In this document: positions 24,835-38,100 of the stretch, piece by piece
Layout: the number at the start of each line of letters is the position of its first letter
How positions within the stretch are numbered: position 1 is the stretch's first letter
Assembly: GCA_023374045.1 (NCBI GenBank)
Contig: CM041776.1
Coordinates: 473,421,375-473,485,374 of the forward strand
DNA from: Limonium bicolor
Taxonomy: Eukaryota; Streptophyta; Magnoliopsida; Caryophyllales; Plumbaginaceae
Length of the DNA: 64,000 bases
Direction: 5' to 3'
Notes under the pieces: generated by a model
Database searches by the model: none
The model's input: the letters and a program-made list of their open reading frames with translations, nothing else
Told to the model about the DNA's origin: nothing
Made by a program: the position numbers and the translations under genes

Positions 24835-25319
24835 AAGTAAATTACTCAGAACCCCCGTAAGATTGAGCATAATACATTAACTCACTTGTGTTTATCATAA
24901 TTATGCTAACCACCTTGAGGTTATGGTATCTCTAATATAAGCCCCCCGAACTATATTCGTTATCAAAACGTTAACTACATGCTGACCCATAAGCTTAATT
25001 ACATTATTAATGTCTGTCTGGACAACAAAATTGCTTAATCAGCATTCTTATTGTCCGAAAAATGTCAGCTCTACCTCGAATATGCATCTGAATTGGGATA
25101 AGATAGAGGATTAAGGAGTGTTTTTTTTCAGCATGTCATTAATAATATAATCAAGCTGATGGGTCAGCACATAGTTAACGTTTTGATGACGGAGTTATAA
25201 TTCGGGGGCTTATAGTCAGAGATACCGTAACCTCAAGGTGGTTACCAATAATTATGATAAACACAAGGGGGTTAATTGTATTATGCTCAATTCTGAAGGG
25301 GGTTCCGAGTAATTTACTT
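24835..25319. mobile_element. Mutator-like MITE, copy 3, complete with 9-bp duplication
   Basis: The terminal inverted repeats are AAGTAAATTACTC at the left and GAGTAATTTACTT at the right, followed inward by runs of C and G. A perfect 9-bp direct repeat, TAACTTTTA, flanks the element at 24826-24834 and 25320-25328. Length is 485 bp and there is no coding capacity. A perfect 9-bp TSD is typical of Mutator-like transposition. Confidence 0.85.
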
Positions 25320-25995
25320 TAACTTTTATTAAGGTCTTAATATCTTTAGATCAAGGTCTTAATATCTTTTAGATCAACAACAACTTTCAGTCTTTATTTT
25401 CAAACGGTTGGAGTCAGTTAATATAAGTTATTACATGAATTCACGTAAAACCATAAACTTAAAAGAAATAGAAACATAAAAGAGCAACAAAAAAAATAAT
25501 GTCACAGAAATTGGGAAATGAATAGGGTATAGTTTCTCGATATCAAATCCTGGTTATCAGGTAGTAATTTGAAAAATACCAAGATAGAAAATAAAGTGTA
25601 AAAAAGGTTGTTGATGTATAAAAATTGTTATGTTTTATTTATGAAAATAGTTAAACTATTTATTTAAAAGTGTTTTGTTGTGCATTTGTACTTGAATAAG
25701 AAATTTGGGGTAGAAGTATTTGAGTTGCAATAGATTCAAAATTGTTCTTGTTTCTATTATGTCTCATAAATGTTCTCAGGTATATGATAGTTTTAGCATA
25801 TTAATGTATGTTTGAAAATTCTTGTCAAGTTTATTAGCAATTTTATAACATGTGGGTTTGATTAGTTCAATTAGTTTTGAGCTCACTTCAAGTTTTAATT
25901 GTGATGGGTGTTACATTCCTCCCTACTTTACAAATACATGGTCCGATCTACACACTTAGTATCTCTTTTTTTATCAAAGAGAAATTTTATTTCAT

Positions 25996-28900
25996 TCAAA
26001 CTGTAGTAACATCCACCCCTGGAGGTCGCTCCCTGAGAAGGATGGGAGAATGTTCTCCCGGTGGTATCTCAATAGTAGTACAGCCCCGACTCGAGCTAAG
26101 AGCCATATTAGCCAGCCGATCACGACTAATATTACGTATACTACATTGATGGGCAGATTGCTTCAAGTTTCTACAACTAGAGACTAGGTTCACCAATGGA
26201 TGATTAGATTGAACTCCCGTTGTTAGAAGGTGAACAGCTTCTGCTGAATCCGATTCCAGGATAAAACCTTGATATCTACGACTTCGTGCCGGATTTAGAG
26301 TGTCATATATACCCCACAGCTCAGCCTCTAATACTTCAGTATCACCCAAATTTCAAAGGAAGCCGCATATCCATTCGCCTTTGTGGTTCATGCCAGTTCC
26401 TGCTGCGGCAGCCTCTCCATAATACTTGCGGGTTGCATCTGCGTTGATTTTTTAGAAAATCTGGAGGCGGGGGCTCCCATCCCTTCTTTCTATCCCGCTT
26501 CCTTACCGTCGGCCCTGCATTAGGAATAGAAAGAATGAGTAAAGAGCCGCTGAATTCTCAAATACAAGAGACAAAGGAAGGGACGATTCAGTGATATTCT
26601 TATGGAATTTGGTGTTTCTCCGGTGCCATAGTGTATGGCAAGTGACTGTGAAAATCTGGACCGCCTCATGGCTTCAAACCGACTAGCAAGGACGATTATT
26701 ACTAAGGTTGGAAAGGAGCTAATCACTGAAATCTGAATTAGGGGAGTCCCATGGTAATGTTGTGTTGTCCGTAACTCGTTCCCAAGCCTCAGTATCGACA
26801 CTATATGTCTGAGAACATGCTCTGCATCCTCCCTGTCCCCACACGCATACATTATGAGTAGCAATAAGTCCGAATCTGAACAGAAAATATTTTGTTTTCA
26901 CAGCGCATTATGGGTCATGAACCAAAGGAAACATTTGATTTTTTCAGGAATTTCAGACTCCATAAACCTTCCAAATTAGTTTTTTGACACCATTGCTATC
27001 CAACCTAGCGTAAGCACTGACCACTGACAAAAGAGCATTATTATTATCAGACAAACAAGGTTATCAGTCCCAGCTTCTGCATAAATAACTTTGCTAGATA
27101 GAGTAGTAAGAATCCTGGCCGGTAACACAAATGCAAGATAATTGAAGTTCCATCCAGTTCTAGACTTCCAAAAGTGAGCAACCTTAGCAGATACGTCAAC
27201 ATCACAATTATTCTGTATAAAAGAAAATAAGGGTTTATCATACAGCCACCTATCAAGCCAAAAGGAATGGTTTGGCCATCACCAAGTTTCTATCTAGAAC
27301 CAGATGCAATAAAATCTTTACTAGCCCAAATATTTTTCCAAACACTGGATGCAGATCTAATTTGGGGATTCTTATATTTATTAGGAAGGACATTCACCCA
27401 GAAACTGGCCTGATTCTGTAAAAATCTTCAGCTCAATTTAGCAGGCAAGCTTTATTCATAATATTAATATTCCTGAGACATAAACCTCCTTCCGATTTAG
27501 GCTTACATATGGTGGGCCAAGCAATTGTATGAAGTTTCATATCTTTTTCCTTATGACCCCATAAGAAGCATCTGCATATTCTCTCAATAAAGTCACAAAT
27601 ATTAGTAGGAAGTTTTTGAGACATCATGTGAAAAGTGGGAATTGTTTCAATAACAGATTTAGCTAGCACTAATCGCGCCCAGCAAAAGAAAGAGAATTGG
27701 CTTTCCATCCCGCGACCCACTTCCTAATCTTCCATCAATCCGTTCCAACCAAATCCGAAAAGGTTTGAGTTGGGTCTACCTACAGCTTGGCTAATTCTTA
27801 ATCTTTTCCTAGGCAAGGCATTCTGGAAAAAATACGTTTGAATTTTTTCAGGTTTATTTTCTCATTAGAAGCCGCACAAAGATGTCCATAACAGCTTTCA
27901 TGCACATGATATTCTCCTCTGTAGCATTCCCAAAAGAACCAAATCGTTAGCAAAAAATAAATGGGATATTGCAGGACCTTTGTGGCAGATTTTGATTGGT
28001 TTCCAGCTTTTATTTTCTAACATGCCGCCCTATAATATGGGATAGTCTCTCCATGCACAGAACAAACAAGTAAGGGGAGAGTGGGTCCCCTTGTTTAATG
28101 CCCCTAGAAGGGTAAAAGGGCTCAGATTGACAGCCCTTCCAAAGTATTCTCATACCAACCGATTCAACACAAAGCATGATGAGATTAATAACATATTGGG
28201 TTAAGGTTAAGCCATGCAAGGTATCCTTAATAAAGTCCCATGATAATTATCATAAGCTTTCTCAAGGTCATCCTTTTATAACTACCCATCCCTCTTTAGC
28301 CTCTAGTTTTCCTCAGAGTGAAGGACTTCTTGCATCACAACATGATTATCTTGGATATGCGGTTGGGGACAAAACTAGTTTGGTAAGGGGAGACTACATT
28401 CGGAGGAAATTCTTAATTCTATTAACTATATTTTAGAATGATTTTATAGGAGACATTACAGAGGGCAATGGGTCTGAGTTGTTTCATAGATGGGATTAGG
28501 AATTTTAGGGATCAGACATAGAAGAGTTTCATTGATGCACTTGTCAAACCTACCAAGAGTGAACTTTCTGAATGAGATCATAATATCTAGTTTTAACAGT
28601 ATCACAATGGTTTTTAAAAAACCACGCATGGAATCCATCTGTACCCGGGGCTTTGAGACTACCCATGGAATTCAGAACTCGCTCAATTTCTTGTAGATCA
28701 GGGATATTAGACATGGACTCTAGGATATCGGGGCTGATCTCCGGGACTCATGCTCAAGGAATTGTAGGCTACCCATAGTTTCCTCCTTGGTGTAAAGATC
28801 CCTAAGAGAAGGAGGCAGCTAAATTTAACAATCATTCATCCCCTTCAACTGTGTTTCCCAGCATTATCCTTCAGAGACAACACTCTTGATCTGGATCTTT

Positions 28901-29900
28901 TAATAATAGTTTTTCATATGAAATAGCTAGTGTTCCTATCCCTGAAGCACACCATTTCTCCCTAGATTTTTGGAACCAAAGGGACTCCTCAGCTAGAATA
29001 ATTCCCTCTAGATCCGCACTTTGTTTCTTTTCTAGATTCTGTATGAAGGGATTTTGACTATTCTCAAGGGCTTTTTGAACACCCGTAAGTCTCCCTAAAA
29101 GTCTCTTCTTTTCCAAAGATGTTCCCTAAAAACCTCTCTATTCCAAGATTTTAACGTATCAGCTAGACGGTTCAGATTAGTGGGAACATTTTGACCCGAA
29201 GTCCAGGTATCGTGGATTAGCTGGCTGAAATCATCTTGAGAAGCCCACGCTATAAAAAATCTGAAAGGTTTTGGAATCCTAGGAAAGATTCTCTGTGGTT
29301 GACACAAGTCAAATGGGAGAATGATCATAACCTATTCTAGGCAATATAATACACTTAGAAATGGAAGTGGTCAAACCAATTACAGGAAACCAAAGCTCTA
29401 TCCAGCTTTACAAAAATAGAGCCTTAGACCAGGAATATTTACAGCCCTCCTCGGGAACCTCCACAAGGCCAGTCTGATGAAACTAGTCTACAAAAGCTTT
29501 GCTACCTCTATTTAGATCTCTAACCCCACCTTTCTTTTCTGATAAGGATAAAATAGAATTGAAGTCTTCCATGAGGATCCAAGGGTGATCATCCTTAGGC
29601 AAAGAGGACAAAGAATTCCACAGGGCAATTCTAGTAGTATCAATGGGGTTAGCATAAATAAACATGGAATGGATCGTAAATTTGTTAAATTTCAAGCGAG
29701 CATGGATGAATTGATCATCAGTAGCTAACACATCAATGATCACAAAGGAATCCCAAATCAACCATAAATCACCACTAAAACCATAGGCATTCACATAGAA
29801 ACTATTAGTATAACCAATTTTCCTAATGATACCATCAGCTTGAGCCCCACTATCCTAGGCTCACAGAGAAATATGATACTAGGTTTATGAAAGGACATCA
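25996..29900 (-). pseudogene. LINE ORF2 remnant (endonuclease, reverse transcriptase, RNase H)
   Basis: Fragments in at least three frames follow family order. The endonuclease-like piece is at 29794-29483 (HPWILMEDFNSILSLSEKKGG). A linker is at 29328-28871. The reverse transcriptase is seen at 28219-28010 with YPSRGIKQGDPLSPYLFVLC. The post-RT zinc-binding segment is at 27720-27433 (CRCFLWGHKEKDMKLHTIAW). The RNase H domain at 26349-25996 includes EAELWGIYD and FILESDSAEAV. An RNase H at the end of ORF2 is typical of one branch of plant L1 elements. Many stops and shifts separate the pieces. Confidence 0.85.
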
Positions 29901-30787
29901 AATTCTTAATGCACGCTAGGAAAGATTTTTTTTGCAGCCCCTTTAACATTCCAAGCTAACATATTGATTAGAGAATCCATAGATATTATTGAAAGGATAT
30001 AGAACGGAAGGATATAACCTGGACAAATTTCTCCTTATCTTCAGCTCCTTTAGCATTAATTATGCACTTTATTCGTCAATTTCCTTAGCTTGAAGGCCGC
30101 TTGTATTGAACCCTTCTTCTGGATATTGGGGACAGCAGGATCAGGCGCTATAGCTGGATGATCAACGTCACAAATCTGCTTATCATAGCCTCCGGAGCAT
30201 CAGACAGGAGATCATTGGATTTATGCTAGCCTCTAATGAGTCCTTTACTTCTGATTCAAACTCTCATTGGTCCTTACTTCCCAGAATTGCAAATAGGTTT
30301 GCTTGAGTTTGAGCTCTCGATGAACTATCTTTGCTTTGGTTCTCCTTACTCTTGCTTATAACCCTTTTTTTAGATGTTCTCCTCCTTGGTTAATTGTCAT
30401 CCACGGCCCGAAATTCTCTTGTTCTTGAGGAGGTGTTTCCTTATTGATCTTCTAGATAACTTTGAATCCACCTTCGTTAGGTAATGTTTTTTATCCTTTA
30501 TCTTCGGGCATTTTGAGAAGTGATGCCCAAAGCATCTGCATATGAAATATACCAGATGAACCCCTTCATACAGTATACAATAGGTCTGGTTCTTGAATCG
30601 GAATTTGCCAATCAGGGTTTAGTCAGGTCAACTGAGACGCAAACTCTTCTAGACAGTACCCTCATTTATGATTTTGTAATAGAGACTTTTCGGACAATTC
30701 CAACCTTCGATCCTATGATCGAAAGGATAACTTCAGCTTGGAATTCTTGCCCCAGATCAGGGAATTTGATCCAAACATGCATACTCG

Positions 30788-31309
30788 TTAATGCTTCCGT
30801 ATGACGTCAAACCCTACTGTCCATTTCCTCCTAACCGATAGGTAGTGATTAGAGATGACCCAAGGTCCTTTAGTCAGGACATAGTCCCGGTCCCTTTTCT
30901 CTACGAATTTCACCGTATAATATCCATTGCCTAGAGGAGAAAAGTCAAATTTCTCGAACAGTTTCCACCGCTGTACCAGTCTATCATATAGGATTTGAGC
31001 AAGAAAGGATTTACCTATGAGTTTAACAATCACACGCCTTTCTCCATTCTTTACGAATCTTCCTATCAATCTCATTGGGAAGTATATAATTGTTGGACAT
31101 AACTCGTATTCATTCTCCATAACTTCCTCCTGTACCGAAACTTCATCCTCTGAGATTTTAGTGTCCGAGAACTCTACCCCATCGTGCTTCTTCCAGTCTG
31201 ATACTACATCGCAGAAAGTTCCTTTTGCCCAATCCGTAGCCGGGTTGAAATCTGGGATTAAGTCTTGATTATCAAGAAGTGATCTCTTCTTTTCTTGTAT
31301 GAATGTCAT
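30788..31309 (-). CDS. LINE ORF1 protein, N-terminal DUF4283-like part
   Basis: The open frame starts with ATG at 31309 and runs 173 residues. It has the hallmarks of plant L1 ORF1: a variable acidic start, then RRVIVKLIGKSF, WKLFEKFDFSPLGNGYYTVKF and LTKGPWVISNHYLSVRRW-like sequence, which is the DUF4283 RNA-binding domain. The frame stops at 30788. Further downstream, near 30545, out-of-frame sequence still shows a CRCFGHHFSKC zinc-knuckle-like motif, so the original ORF1 was longer. It would have bound LINE RNA in a ribonucleoprotein with ORF2. Part of a dead element. Confidence 0.8.
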   Translation of the reverse strand: MTFIQEKKRSLLDNQDLIPDFNPATDWAKGTFCDVVSDWKKHDGVEFSDTKISEDEVSVQEEVMENEYELCPTIIYFPMRLIGRFVKNGERRVIVKLIGKSFLAQILYDRLVQRWKLFEKFDFSPLGNGYYTVKFVEKRDRDYVLTKGPWVISNHYLSVRRKWTVGFDVIRKH

Positions 31310-31705
31310 CTTGGTTTTGGGAGGCCTGGAATTTGAACTCCATCGACGCGGTATACAGAAATAGGCCTGGAAGTACAGGAAGATATCCGGAAAAAATCGA
31401 ACATGCCAGCTTCGTTTTAGTTGTGTGCAGTCAGTCTCCGAGAATCTGTAGCAGCCACGGGAATTACTCGACGTTCAGCCTGGAATTACTCAATCGAGAG
31501 GACGCCTTCGCCAATTTTATCTTCGAGATGAAGAGAAAAAAAACCCTAAAATTCAGGAAAGAGAGGGCACGTGTAAGCGCGTTCATTTTCTTAAGGGTAC
31601 GGTAAAACCTTGCTCCCTACTATCCATGCCGAAGATTTTCATTCCATCTCCTCAAGTTGGGATTTTCTTCATTCGGGCTCAATCAAGTACACACTTAGTA
31701 TCTCT

Positions 31706-33300
31706 GGGTCTCAAGTCAAAGTTTATATCATTTGTAATATCACAAACTCCTAATCAAAACTAGTGAGTTTTTATCAGTTATTCTTTACTTTCCCAAAAAA
31801 TGGAAACTGCAGCTTTACACTATTACCCCACTACTTATAAAAAAAATCACACAACCCTCTCCTCATATTGCATGGGATGTTTAAGTTTTACCTTAGCCTC
31901 ATTACAAAGGTTACCTCTAAAAAATGTTAAATATAGGTGTTCATATGTAACACTAGCTACACACAATTATATCCACTTTTCAAACATTCAACCATGATTT
32001 CCATTAATTTTCATAGCATAAACCAAATGAGTTGTCTCCTAAAAAACTATGCTTGAATCATCGTAAAATATATAATTATCTTAATATGACATGTAGTGTT
32101 TTATTACCCCACTGTTCATAATATTACTTTCATAAGTTTCTATATTATTCCTATTAAGAAAAAGAAATGTTAATACTTTTATGGAAATTTCATGAAATGC
32201 CACTATATTTTTGGCTAATTCATGAAATGCCACTAAAAAGGAAAGTCACAAATAACACTATATTTTTACAAAAGTACATGAATACCACTATAGCCGACCA
32301 GAAGAAAAAATGATAAAAATACCCCTACTAGTTAACAAAGTACTTTAAAGTTCACAATATGCCTCTAAATGTCAAGAAGTACATAACTTGTTGGATTAGT
32401 ACCAACCGAGACTCCTTACTTTTCTTTGTTTTCCCACCTCAGATTCACCACCACTAACTCACACCAAAATATGCTCAATGCAATTCTTATTCAAAGGTCC
32501 ACACATCTGCAGTAAAACCCATAATTATGATGGAGGATTCATAGAGAAATTGGGGGGAAGTCGAGGTTCTCTCCGATTTCACCAAGGAAGAAAAAGGAAG
32601 TAGGAGCCAAAGAGAGTTGCATACGGGAGGCGTGGGAACTTGAAACGGGTTCAGGAAATAACACGCTTACAGCAAATATTAAGAAGTCATCAATTTGAAG
32701 AGGCGGTTAATTTGAAAAGAGGGTAGCCGCCTTAATTAACAAGGAAATATAATTAGTAAGTGGCTGGTTTTATTTGATAAAAAGGCAGCCGGTTTAATTG
32801 GAAAATATTAGGGTTTGTTTTGATATGGACTATCAATTAGTAAGAACAACTTAGACTGGTTTAGTTTTATTTTGGGCTATTTGATTAGTAGTAGACTAAC
32901 CGAGTAATACAAGTAATTGAGTTACTAGTATTAATAGTGCAATTTAGGTTTTAGTCTCTATTTTATTATAGCCAACTAGTATATTAAATAATCTCTATAA
33001 GAAGAACTTAGAATTCTAATTATTATTCATGTAATATTATGTACATATTATGTCATTTCTTTTTCTTATTTATATACTCTAAAATATGCTATATTTTCAA
33101 TTTTAACTCTTACATTGATTTTATTTATTACTTTTTTTCCTACATACACATTTGAGTTTAATAAGCCATTTTTGAAGCATATAGTATTTATTCTTATATG
33201 TATGTTAGTATATATACTTAATGAGGTTTGACAAACCTATTTTTGATCATATCTTTATATATAATTTTAGACATAATAACCCTTTTAATTTCATAGACTT
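31706..33300. other. Gene-free interval with an interspersed repeat copy
   Basis: The only recognised content is the copy at 32185-32390 of the repeat that starts at 7486. The rest is AT-rich with no supportable reading frame. Confidence 0.5.
32185..32390. repeat. Interspersed AT-rich repeat, copy 2
   Basis: GGAAATTTCATGAAATGCCAC, CACTATATTTTTGGCTAATT and AAAGTACTTTAAAGTTCACA correspond in order to the sequence at 7486-7690. The class of element is unknown. Confidence 0.6.
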
Positions 33301-33323
33301 ATTTCAAGGTAGGGAAATGTCTA

Positions 33324-34680
33324 TTGAAGCATCCATCTTGTAAATCTTGTGGATATTTTAATTTGGTTGAAGCGTCCGAGTATTACCCTCTTCATCAAGG
33401 TAGTGAAATGTCTATTGAAGCATCCAGAAGAAAATTGGCCCTTGAAGCCTCCTTGAAAATCCATGAGAATGACGTTCAATATGAGGGAGAGCACTTGAAA
33501 GGCTTCTTGCTGATTTATGCAAAAGATAAAGCCAAGTTAAATGATAAAGAAGAAAGGATCAAAGAAACTACCTTGAGAAGCGGCAAAAAGACTAAGGAAA
33601 TTCGAAGGTCACACAAGTTGGATGAAAGCAAAGAGGAAATGAAGAGGAGTTTAAGGTACCAGTAAAGAAAAGTCCTCAGACAGAACTATTTGCACAAAAA
33701 CCTCTCCTTATGAACCACATTTACTTTCCCTAACCGAGTCATAAAGCAGAGGCTTGATGCTAAGTAAAAAAAGTTATGGCAGTGCTGAAACAGTTAAGAG
33801 TCAATATCCCATTTGTGGGCCTAATTATCATTATGCTGAATGATCATAAATTTCTCAAACACCTCATCTTTAACAAGATAAGGTTGGCTGAATTCAGGAC
33901 CGTCCAACTTAATGAGACATGCTCTGTTGTCATTCAAAAACACTTGCCCTTAAAATGCAGTGATCCAGGCTGCTTCACCATCCCATCTATGATTGAGAGC
34001 ACCTCCTTTTAGTACTCCCTATGTGATATAGGTGCTTCCATCAACTTGATGCCTCTATATACTTTTAAAGGGCTGGGAATTGGGGAATTGAAGAGGACCA
34101 AGATTATCCTTCATCTTGCAGATGGGTCTATTGTCCATCAAAGCAGAGTGGTGGAAGATGTCATTAAAGTGGAGCACTTATATTCCCAAGTGGTTTTGTC
34201 ATCCCGGACATCAAGGAAAACTCCATTACACCACTCATCTTTGGTTGACCTTTCCTTGCCACAGTTGATGCACACATAGAGTAGCTAAGGGACCATCACC
34301 CTTCAAGCTTATGATGAAAATTGGTTTCCACCACGGGAAGGTCTCCAAACAACAAGTCTGCTACTATCAAGCTTGTAGAGAAGAGGCCGAACCACATTAA
34401 TCTTCTTCACTTCTCTTCATCACTTACCGAGGGAATGACTATCAAAGAAGAACCACCAGTATTCCTCGATGAAGAGGAAAACAAGGTGAGAAAGGAAAGG
34501 TAAACACTAACCAAAGTGGAAGCCCACAAATGTCTTCAATTCATTCTTTGGGTGTCCTCCTCACACACATCCCCCAGGTTTGATCTAAGCTTAACTATGG
34601 TATAGCTAAAGACCTTAAAAAGAGGGGCGGCTTTCTGGGAGGCAACCCGGATCTCTTTCTATCTCTTCGCATAATTTTTG
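33324..34680 (+). pseudogene. Athila/Tat-type Ty3/gypsy gag-protease remnant
   Basis: Broken plus-strand frames recall the end of gag and the protease of Athila-type elements: TTLRSGKK near 33565, then LKQLRVNIPFVG, ETCSVVIQKHLPLKCSDPGC and TIPSMI at 33776-34012. The retropepsin-like active-site motif CDIGASINLMPL is near 34020, followed by LGIGELKRTKIILHLADGS, and a decayed PFLAT motif near 34245. Stops and frameshifts separate all pieces. After 34600 the sequence GGGAGGCAACCCGG resembles the spacer found after such open frames. No reverse transcriptase was recognised, so the element is truncated or interrupted by the LTR inserted at 35193. Confidence 0.75.
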
Positions 34681-35192
34681 TTTGACCGCCTCATGTTTTG
34701 GGGTTATGACCAACCCACGGGGATCGCCCCATGTGGGCCGGTCAGGTGAATTTTTTTTAAGTAAAATCTAAAACGACGGTTTCATGTCTTTTTCCTTCTC
34801 CTTCTTTCTCCTTCCCTCAACCTCGCCTGATGATATCATCTCCTACCTGAACCATATTCTACTCCCGTACAGTACCATCCCAGCGCACCAAGCTCCTCGG
34901 CCACCACCTGCTCCAATGCTGCTCCGGCACCTCCGCCGTGCTCCGATCACCACCACGAGACTAGCGTTGACTCCCAACAACAACAACAACATCACCCCGT
35001 CTTTATTCACTCACACAAAAACCCACCCAAATCCCTAAAATCCCCAAAATTTCCTCCAATTCGTTTATGATTTTAAACCAAATCTACAAATTTTTACTTA
35101 ACTCCTCGAACAAAACATCAATGTATGAGATTCTAACCCTAAGTTGTTAATTTGATAGATTTTTGCAAAAGTTGCACTTTAAGCTAGGGTGT

Positions 35193-38100
35193 TGTAACAC
35201 CCTTACTCTTAAACTTGTATTAATTAAAGTTGTAGCATAGTTAAAGACGGCTCGAGTCATAGCGGAAAATAAAAGCCAATCGTTCTCACTCAGGTGCTAC
35301 TGCCATTACTCACCCCATGTGAGTAATGAAGCGTCCAATTACCACAATAACTATTGCCACTATGATGTCGGAGATAGAAACCGATATATATATATACAAT
35401 AACCATCCATAACCAAAATGTAAACAAGTGAGATGTCTACATAATCCCAAGAGTATACAACCGTAGTATGTAATACAAGTCCAGAAGTGTGATAATCAAA
35501 TAAACGCCATCTACCCAAAGTCCCGCACTCCGACTTCACGTCATGATCAAGTCCTGTAATAAGTTGTCGTATAGGCTCAGCACAACGCTGAATATGCTAA
35601 AGTATGATCCTAGAATCCTTTAGGATATTCTCATTTCGAATGTGCGTTTACTTGAGGACGACATTACCGTGATCTACCTAAGGTATCTCTTAGGTTACTT
35701 GGGGTAATATAGCGTATCTCATTATCATCATGTGTGGTAATTTCCTTACCACATCTCATTACTTAATTCAAGTCACATTTGGTATTTGCCTTGGTTCGTA
35801 TAATAAACGCGTATAGTTAATTATGCAAGCTATTCGCGTAATTAAATCATGCACACATAATAATCACACATATCATCTTGACATACAATTCGCACATATC
35901 CGAACCCAAGGAAACCCTCAGGAACAATCGGATCACACAACAACATACCGTTCACCGATGTATGGGAAGCTAGCTCGGAATCCCGTGCCCGTCCTCTACT
36001 TTGTTAGCTCTGGAATATGACACTAAGTATTAATTACGGTAATTCACTAGACCATCCGATATTCCCTTATCATTATAAACCCCGGGCAATTAACCTCGTC
36101 GGTTAATTACTCGTTATTTCGGTTATTACTTGACGTATCCGTATGCCGGATTGCTCGTTAATCCTATCTTAGTGTTAGTAACTAACACGTTGTATAATCT
36201 AAAATCCTTAGGATTTAATTCTTATAACAATCACACATTTTAACCTTATATATACCTATATATACCTATATATACACATACAATTTCATTATCATATATT
36301 ATGGATTTAATTGTCATTATGTATATTACCTCATTTAATTTAATGAGTTTGTCAAATTGACCCTATTTGGTTAATGTAGTTGACTTGGTCAATGTGGTCA
36401 AACTATCAGTTTGGTCAATGCATTCAACCCTCATATTGGTCAACACGGTCAAGGTCAACGTGGCTACATGTGATGATAACCTTAGAATTTATTCTAGGTT
36501 TAATAACTTTTTATTCAATCCCACCTCTATCTATTTATGTAATGGGTATATAATTCCAACCTTAGGTTAATGACTTAGGTTAAATTCTCAATCATCCTCA
36601 TACCTAATTACATCTCCAAAACCTTAGTATATAACTCCACATATTCCTAATTTCCATTATTTCATGTGAATTATAAACTCCTTCATTTGTACCAACCTTT
36701 ATATACTAACATTATGATTTATATACTTAATGTGATATTATATAATTCTCAATCTTATCATATAATCCTCAACATAATCCCAACACTTAGTAATCTTTTA
36801 CTTCCCACCATTCCAAACATTAATATTAACATTAAGAACTTTATACTTAATGTTACATTACATAACTTCAAACCCACTTATAATTTGTATCCAACTCTTC
36901 ATAAAATTATCCTAAAGTCCAAACTAATCCTTTATAATTACATTCTGACCCCAATTTGTATAATTCCGCTTCCTACACAAAATTTCTAGAATTTACGAAT
37001 TCACCTCACATCCTTTAGTATTTTTACAATTAACACCAATTCTAAACATTTTACAATTCCAGTTTCTCACTTAAATCAATTCAAAGTTTCACAACCAATT
37101 TCTCACAAATTCCGAGCAGACCTCTACTGTTATTCTGTTTTTCAACCCAACTTTCTCTAATTATGGTTTAGCCCCACAAGTTTTTACATACTTACAATTA
37201 GACCACAATATTTTCCTAAATTTACATTTTTATGATTTCTTTCTCTTACTTGGTCAAACCCCCAACTTTCCTCTTATGTTTGACCCAATATTCTTCATTG
37301 ACCCATATTTTCCAGAAATTATGTTTTGACCCCCAAAGTTTGCTAGGCTTTCATTTAACTCCCAAAACTTACAAAAACGTGTATTTTCCATCTTAATCCT
37401 AATGAGACCTAACTTTCAGCTTATTTAATGTTTGTCACACCAAACTTTATTTATTTTACATTTTCCAATCATCCGTCAATCACATAATTCCTAAAACATT
37501 AATTATACTAATACTACTCCTATTTCTGTAAACCCTTTTTTTTGCACTAAACCATATACAGACACTTCCCACTTTTTTTGTAGGTGATTTCCCATCATCT
37601 TTTAAATTATTTTAAACCTCAAAACTGTCCTCAAACCCAAGGTTCTAATTATGTACACTTAGCCACTTAAACTTTACTAAAAGTTACATTTAAACCGTAA
37701 TCATCCTTAACATAACCAAACATGTCAACATTGGTTTAAGTTGATTTTAAGGTCATAACACTACTCATGTTCTCACCTCAATATTGGCCATATACTAACA
37801 TACCCACAAGTTTTTTGGTTTTTACATAAAACCCCCAACTTTGTCAAAAGCTATAATTTACCCCTTAATCATTTATAAACAACACTAAAATGTTAAGGTA
37901 GTTTTGGATCTTTATTAAGCTCAATTAAAACCCAGTATACCTACTGATTTTTGGCCATATTTAACTCCCAAATTTCTCATCCTATAACAACATAAGGGGA
38001 GAATTTAAGTTTTAGGACAGATTCAAAGGCTTAATAGATGCTTTAAGCACTTAGGCTTGACAACTTAGCCTCTTTAATGTAGATTTTCCACCTCTTTGTT

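Larger units (their letters stand above)
25967..31687 (-). mobile_element. L1-type LINE, full length but decayed
   Basis: An 18-bp perfect direct repeat, TACACACTTAGTATCTCT, occurs at 25949-25966 and 31688-31705 and brackets a 5.7 kb minus-strand unit. The 3' side begins with a short T run (an A tail on the element's strand). Reading on the minus strand there is ORF1 with a DUF4283-like domain, then an endonuclease, reverse transcriptase, a zinc-binding RVT tail and a C-terminal RNase H. ORF2 is broken by many frameshifts and stops, so the copy is dead. The intact duplication shows that it is a single insertion. Confidence 0.9.

Noticed and set aside
36666..36989. 107-codon plus-strand frame rich in Leu, Ile and Asn
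   Set aside because: Low-complexity AT-rich sequence inside a solo LTR; no recognisable domain.
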